A DNA stretch of 8,732 nt from Candidatus Sifarchaeum marinoarchaea (lineage in GTDB: Archaea > Asgardarchaeota > Sifarchaeia > Borrarchaeales > Borrarchaeaceae), in contig JAECRW010000060.1 of assembly GCA_016294985.1 (NCBI GenBank), forward strand, positions 1-8,732, written 5' to 3'. Each line of letters starts with the position of its first letter. The stretch's first letter is position 1. The translations under genes were made by a program, and so were the position numbers. This document shows positions 5,470-8,732 of this stretch, in pieces. The notes under the pieces were generated by a model, which saw only the letters and a list, made by a program, of their open reading frames with translations, ran no database searches and was not told where the DNA came from.

Positions 5470-6783
5470 TCATTGAGGTCCTTCGTTTCTCTTATCAATG
5501 ATCAATTTTGTTTTTCCCAAACTCTGCTCATATGTTCCAATTTCCATCGTCTTGACGGGGAACGAACGGTTGATCATGTGTCGTGATATGTCACGGACAA
5601 CGCTTTTGACTACGCTCTTTTGTTCTGCATTTTCAGGATCAGCCAACTCTACGCAATAACGTACATCTGTAGTTCCTTCCAATGATGAAAGCTCAACTCT
5701 GAATTCTCCAACGTCAGCACCAAAAAGTTCGTGAAGTTTTCTTGTTGTATTAACTGCCACATTTTCGAGATCAGAGCGGATTAGGAACGTTCCACCAACC
5801 TTAAATTCGTCCTTGACCTTTCTTCCCAGAATCTGTATACGCGGATAACCAGATGCAAAGCATACACAATCATTTTCCGCGACAAGTTTGACTTTATCTC
5901 CAGTGCGATATCTAATTGTAGAGTAACCTCCAGCATAGATATGAGACAATACTAGTTCACCAATTTCACCTTCACTAACGTCTTCGCCATTTTCATCTAG
6001 TATTTCCATATAAAATACATCGGTCCAAATATGGCTACCATCTTGTGCAATGCACTCATGCCCGACAAAAGGACCCCCTTTCTCGCACAACCCGAATACA
6101 TCATATGCCTTATAATCAGGTCCCAATCCTTCTTCAATTAGTTTTCTTGTCTCGTTCGTCCATACTTCAGCTCCATGAGAGCCGATACGCCAAGAGACAT
6201 CTACTCCATTATCTCCAATATAGTAACAAACCCGTTTGGCATAAGTTGGTGTACAGCACCATACTTTTGGCTGAAATCTCTGCATTGCTGCGATACTTTT
6301 GTCGATAGGGGCGGCTCCCTGAGGTAGTATTTTCATGCCGAGCCGTCGAGCTGCTTCGTCAAAGATTAAGCCCCCTGTAAAGAAACCATAGCCATAGTTA
6401 ACCTGAAGTGTCATCCCTTCTTCACAGCCACAAAGTTTAAGCGAACGTGCTCCAAGTGTGCCCATTACCTGAAGGTCAACATCGATAAAACAAGAAGCAG
6501 TGGGCATGCCTGTTGTCCCTGATGAAGTATGCTTCCTAAGTGTAAGTTCAGGATGCCAGCAAATTTCGCTATTAGGAAGTGCGTTCAGTTCATCTTTAGT
6601 AGTGAACGGCAGTTTTTTGATATCATCAAGACTCTTGATATCTGTAGGATCCACATCGGCTTTCCTAAACTTTGTTTTGTAAAATAAGGTATGGTCATTT
6701 AACCACTTTGTTGTATACCTAAACTTCTTTAATTGAATCGAGCGTAAAGCATTGATATGAGGAGGATAGATGCCTAAATCCAT
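5470..6783 (-). CDS. phenylacetate-CoA ligase-like adenylate-forming enzyme
   Basis: A 437-residue cytoplasmic enzyme of the PaaK family within the ANL superfamily, expected to activate a carboxylate with ATP and join it to CoA. The motifs occur in order. They are the phosphate loop HTSSGTTGMPTA (85-96), the A5-like block YDVFGLCEKGGP (227-238), YRTGD (292-296) as A7, and RIQILGRKVKDEFKVGG (315-331) as the hinge. A Lys-containing end, LGKTKLIID (422-430), matches the catalytic-lysine segment of PaaK. Length equals the family norm. AGGAG lies about ten bases before the ATG. Proteins with this signature use phenylacetate, other aryl acids or short acids, and the substrate cannot be read here; the A5 block differs from the common PaaK YGxSE form. 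It is divergent from osmC and the synthase with 161 bases between starts, sharing a palindromic TATA-like core. Confidence 0.88.
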   Translation of the reverse strand: MDLGIYPPHINALRSIQLKKFRYTTKWLNDHTLFYKTKFRKADVDPTDIKSLDDIKKLPFTTKDELNALPNSEICWHPELTLRKHTSSGTTGMPTASCFIDVDLQVMGTLGARSLKLCGCEEGMTLQVNYGYGFFTGGLIFDEAARRLGMKILPQGAAPIDKSIAAMQRFQPKVWCCTPTYAKRVCYYIGDNGVDVSWRIGSHGAEVWTNETRKLIEEGLGPDYKAYDVFGLCEKGGPFVGHECIAQDGSHIWTDVFYMEILDENGEDVSEGEIGELVLSHIYAGGYSTIRYRTGDKVKLVAENDCVCFASGYPRIQILGRKVKDEFKVGGTFLIRSDLENVAVNTTRKLHELFGADVGEFRVELSSLEGTTDVRYCVELADPENAEQKSVVKSVVRDISRHMINRSFPVKTMEIGTYEQSLGKTKLIIDKRNEGPQ

Positions 6784-6863
6784 TTTAAATCGACTCCTTT
6801 TTCAGAAAGATAGATACTATTGTTACAAGCAGGACAGTGTGCTTCAAAAGGCAGATGAATCAG

Positions 6864-6873
6864 CCTTATAAGG
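6864..6873. promoter_or_regulatory. palindromic TATA-like core between the ligase and osmC
   Basis: CCTTATAAGG reads the same on both strands. As a TATA box it would give starts near 6895 (+) and 6843 (-), with leaders of about 50 and 60 bases. One element could therefore serve both genes, or each may use another AT-rich site nearby. Confidence 0.4.
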
Positions 6874-6879
6874 TTGATG

Positions 6880-6901
6880 GTTAACTAATGCTAATGTTAA
6901 C
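6880..6901. promoter_or_regulatory. GTTAAC inverted repeat with tandem CTAATG, possible operator
   Basis: GTTAAC occurs at 6880-6885 and 6896-6901, with CTAATG repeated twice in tandem at 6885-6896. The half-site centres are 16 bases apart, and the element covers the transcript start predicted for osmC. The layout is typical of a dimeric regulator site just downstream of a TATA box. No regulator gene is adjacent. Confidence 0.45.
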
Positions 6902-6944
6902 TCGTAGCTGAAATATTGAAAATTAGCAACTTGAGGTGGATTAA

Positions 6945-7406
6945 ATGGCAAAAACCACTGAGCCTGAACATTTAGTCTTTGAGGTTAATTCTGCTTGGGA
7001 TGGAGAAACTGGTGGGAAAATAACGGCAAAACATGGATATGAACTTTCGTTTGACATGCCTACCGAATGGGGTGGACAAAGCAGATCACTTTGTCCTGAT
7101 GAGATTTTCTTATCGTCTGTTGCCGGATGCATTACGACGACATTCGTTTACTTCTGCAAAAAGATGAAGTTTACGCCTCTTGAGTTTTCCTTGAAGGTCA
7201 CTGGAGACGTTGACTTCCAACCAAAGATAGGAGCATATCGACTTACAAATATCAATATAAGTGGAAATCTCGTAACAGAAGAAGGTAAAGAACGTATTGG
7301 TGAGAAATGCTTCGAATTTGCAACTGAATTTTGTCATGTCACCAAATCGATTGATACCTGCATCCCAATAAATGTAAATCTTGAGACGCAAACCAAAGCT
7401 ATTTAA
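6945..7406 (+). CDS. OsmC/Ohr-family protein
   Basis: A 153-residue soluble protein of the OsmC/Ohr superfamily, whose best-known members reduce organic hydroperoxides with a pair of cysteines at a dimer interface. The first catalytic Cys is C62 in the helix SVAGCITTTFVYFCKK, and the second is C130 in EFCHVTKSID. Both are in the family's normal contexts. The domain start GGKITAKHGYELSFDMP (23-39) and the CPDEIFLSSVAGC lead-in fit as well. Extra cysteines at 50, 71, 122 and 139 are present. GAGGTGGA (6933-6940) lies four bases before the ATG and supports this start. It is followed after 56 bases by the DRE-TIM synthase in the same direction, probably as one operon, and diverges from the CoA ligase. 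It may repair peroxides or act on a thiol or acyl-thioester product of the neighbours; the latter is inference. Confidence 0.85.
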   Translation: MAKTTEPEHLVFEVNSAWDGETGGKITAKHGYELSFDMPTEWGGQSRSLCPDEIFLSSVAGCITTTFVYFCKKMKFTPLEFSLKVTGDVDFQPKIGAYRLTNINISGNLVTEEGKERIGEKCFEFATEFCHVTKSIDTCIPINVNLETQTKAI

Positions 7407-7462
7407 AATACATCTTTAAACATCTGATACACATTTGCAAATTATGAGTAGGTGAGAAATTA

Positions 7463-8680
7463 ATGGCTGAACCTTGGAAAACTGATAAGTGGTGGGTTTC
7501 TCAGCACAATTTTTTAACTGAAACAAAGGTTGAGTTTCCTTCGAAAATTGAATTTGAGGATATCACATTAAGAGATGGAGAACAACAAGCAGGCATCGTT
7601 CTTAGAAAGGACGACAAACTTGCAGTAGCCCATAAATTAGCGGAAGTAGGTGTTGACAGAATCGAGGCAGGTATGCCAGCAGTTTCACCAGATGATAAAG
7701 CCGCAATTAAAGCTATCGCAAGAGAAGTAGATGTTAAAACATTTGCATTTACCAGATGCATGAAAGGCGATGTTGATCTAGCGCTTGAGTGCGACGTAGA
7801 TGGCGTTATCATGGAAATACCAAGTTCCGATCATATAATCAAGTATGCTTATGCCTGGGATTTAGAGACAGCACTGAGGAAATCAATTGAAGCAACAGCC
7901 TATTCCGGTGAGCATGGTCTTTATACATGCTTTTTCTGCATCGATTCAACTCGAGCTGATGTAGAGTGGTATCTTAATCTTCTAGAAAAAGTTAGTACTG
8001 AAGGACATGCAGATTCTGTGGCGCTTGTAGATACATTTGGTGTCTGTACTCCTGAAGCGACAAGATATCTCACGAAAAAGATAGTTGATCGAATAAAAAA
8101 GCCTGTCGAACTGCATATGCACAACGATTTCGGCCTTGCGGTAGCAAACTCTATTGCAGGTCTACAAGCTGGCGGTGAAGTTGTGCACACAACGGTGAAT
8201 GCAATCGGCGAACGGCTTGGAAACTGCGCTCTTGAAGAGATTTTAGCAGCCTTAAGGATGCTCTATGGCGTGGAACTGCCAAAAATCAAATTTGAAAAAC
8301 TCTACGAAATGTCGAAATTAGTCCAAGATCTTACCAATGTAAAAATGCCCCCAGCGAAGCCAATCGTTGGAACTAACTTCTTTGTTACGGAATCAGGAAT
8401 AGTTGCCGGTTGGTGGAAGCGATTAAAGGAATTAGGCATGCCTCTTGTGATGTATCCAATTCTTCCAAAAGCAATCGGGCAGGAAGATGTTCAAATTGTT
8501 CTTGGGAAAAAATCGGGCTTGCCATCAATTCTAATAAAAGCCGAAGAGTTGGGTCTACCAGAACCTACAGAAGAACAAGCGCTAGAAATATTAGCTAAGG
8601 TCAAGAATTTTGCAATTGAGAACAAAAGAATCCTTACCAACGAAGAATTCGAAGAAATAGCAAAAGGCGTTCTTCCATAA
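7463..8680 (+). CDS. DRE-TIM Claisen-condensing enzyme, isopropylmalate/homocitrate synthase-like
   Basis: A 405-residue enzyme of the LeuA/homocitrate synthase group, which joins acetyl-CoA (or a similar acyl-CoA) to a 2-oxoacid using a divalent metal. Metal and active-site motifs are clear: FEDITLRDGEQQAG (31-44, with R37 and D38), ELHMHND (216-222, H218 and H220), and NAIGERLGNCALEEI (246-260). The C-terminal helical part has VQIVLGKKSG (343-352). Two positions depart from usual synthases. The ES-G-I-H motif reads TESGIVAGW (309-317), so the conserved His is Val. The strand usually ending in S-x-E-D-A-x-R reads FFCIDSTR (157-164), so the Glu is Ile. There is no LeuA regulatory domain, which fits homocitrate/citramalate-type enzymes. 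AGGTGAG (7450-7456) precedes the ATG by six bases. It is downstream of osmC, probably co-transcribed. The substrate is open; an ordinary leucine role is less likely. Confidence 0.85.
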   Translation: MAEPWKTDKWWVSQHNFLTETKVEFPSKIEFEDITLRDGEQQAGIVLRKDDKLAVAHKLAEVGVDRIEAGMPAVSPDDKAAIKAIAREVDVKTFAFTRCMKGDVDLALECDVDGVIMEIPSSDHIIKYAYAWDLETALRKSIEATAYSGEHGLYTCFFCIDSTRADVEWYLNLLEKVSTEGHADSVALVDTFGVCTPEATRYLTKKIVDRIKKPVELHMHNDFGLAVANSIAGLQAGGEVVHTTVNAIGERLGNCALEEILAALRMLYGVELPKIKFEKLYEMSKLVQDLTNVKMPPAKPIVGTNFFVTESGIVAGWWKRLKELGMPLVMYPILPKAIGQEDVQIVLGKKSGLPSILIKAEELGLPEPTEEQALEILAKVKNFAIENKRILTNEEFEEIAKGVLP

Positions 8681-8688
8681 TAATAACG

Positions 8689-8706
8689 TTCTTCTTTCTT
8701 TTTTTT
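8689..8706 (+). terminator. pyrimidine/T-rich terminator after the synthase
   Basis: An unbroken run of T and C ending in eight T residues starts eight bases after the stop codon. This is the clearest archaeal-type terminator in the window. The last 26 bases of the window show nothing else. Confidence 0.6.
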
Positions 8707-8732
8707 GTGCGACTTATTTAATTAATTGCATG

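Noticed and set aside
6045..6308. 87-residue plus-strand open frame inside the ligase gene
   Set aside because: The overlapping ligase shows all family motifs in order; this frame has no domain and no start signal.
7501..8190. Two minus-strand open frames of 103 and 89 residues inside the synthase gene
   Set aside because: Both are Ser/Thr/Ala-rich shadows of a strongly supported gene.

Overview
The window looks archaeal and is probably from an uncultivated, fairly AT-rich anaerobe. The evidence is A/T-rich TATA-type elements about 22-28 bases ahead of likely transcript starts, T-rich tracts after stop codons in place of GC-rich intrinsic terminators, short leaders with GGAGG/GAGGTG-type ribosome binding sites, and a single-domain gamma subunit of a 2-oxoacid:ferredoxin oxidoreductase. 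A Bathyarchaeia-like member of the Thermoproteota is a reasonable guess, but it rests on gene content and impression only. No rRNA, tRNA, CRISPR array, insertion sequence or replication origin was seen.

Layout. Bases 110-1657 (+) encode a membrane-anchored protein with an extracytoplasmic TIM-barrel resembling the GHL10/DUF187 glycoside-hydrolase-like group. It is AT-rich by spot count. It converges on a galactose-1-phosphate uridylyltransferase-like gene (1776-2861, -), and the gap between them holds a perfect 11-bp inverted repeat with extra pairing potential (1659-1738). Two more minus-strand genes follow: a small PH-like domain protein (3001-3342) and an unrecognised Cys/His-containing protein (3418-3849). 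The latter diverges from an orphan KorC/PorG-type gamma subunit (3939-4496, +), whose alpha and beta partners are not in the window.

A VapBC-type toxin-antitoxin pair occupies 4722-5407 (+). Its start and stop codons overlap as ATGA, and a perfect inverted repeat covers its TATA box. The toxin carries Asn where PIN nucleases usually have the first metal-binding Asp.

The right third is a divergent cluster: a phenylacetate-CoA ligase-like adenylate-forming enzyme (5470-6783, -) against an OsmC-family protein (6945-7406, +) followed by a DRE-TIM Claisen-condensing enzyme of the isopropylmalate/homocitrate synthase family (7463-8680, +). The shared intergenic region has a palindromic TATA-like core and a GTTAAC inverted repeat that could be an operator.

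How the genes may work together. The ligase can make an acyl-CoA and the DRE-TIM enzyme can use an acyl-CoA with a 2-oxoacid. The two could therefore form a short, jointly controlled carboxylate-activation and chain-extension or breakdown route. The ferredoxin-oxidoreductase gamma subunit fits the same 2-oxoacid/acyl-CoA theme, but it lies on the other side of the toxin-antitoxin pair and its link is weaker. This pathway is inference from gene order; the substrates cannot be read from the sequence.
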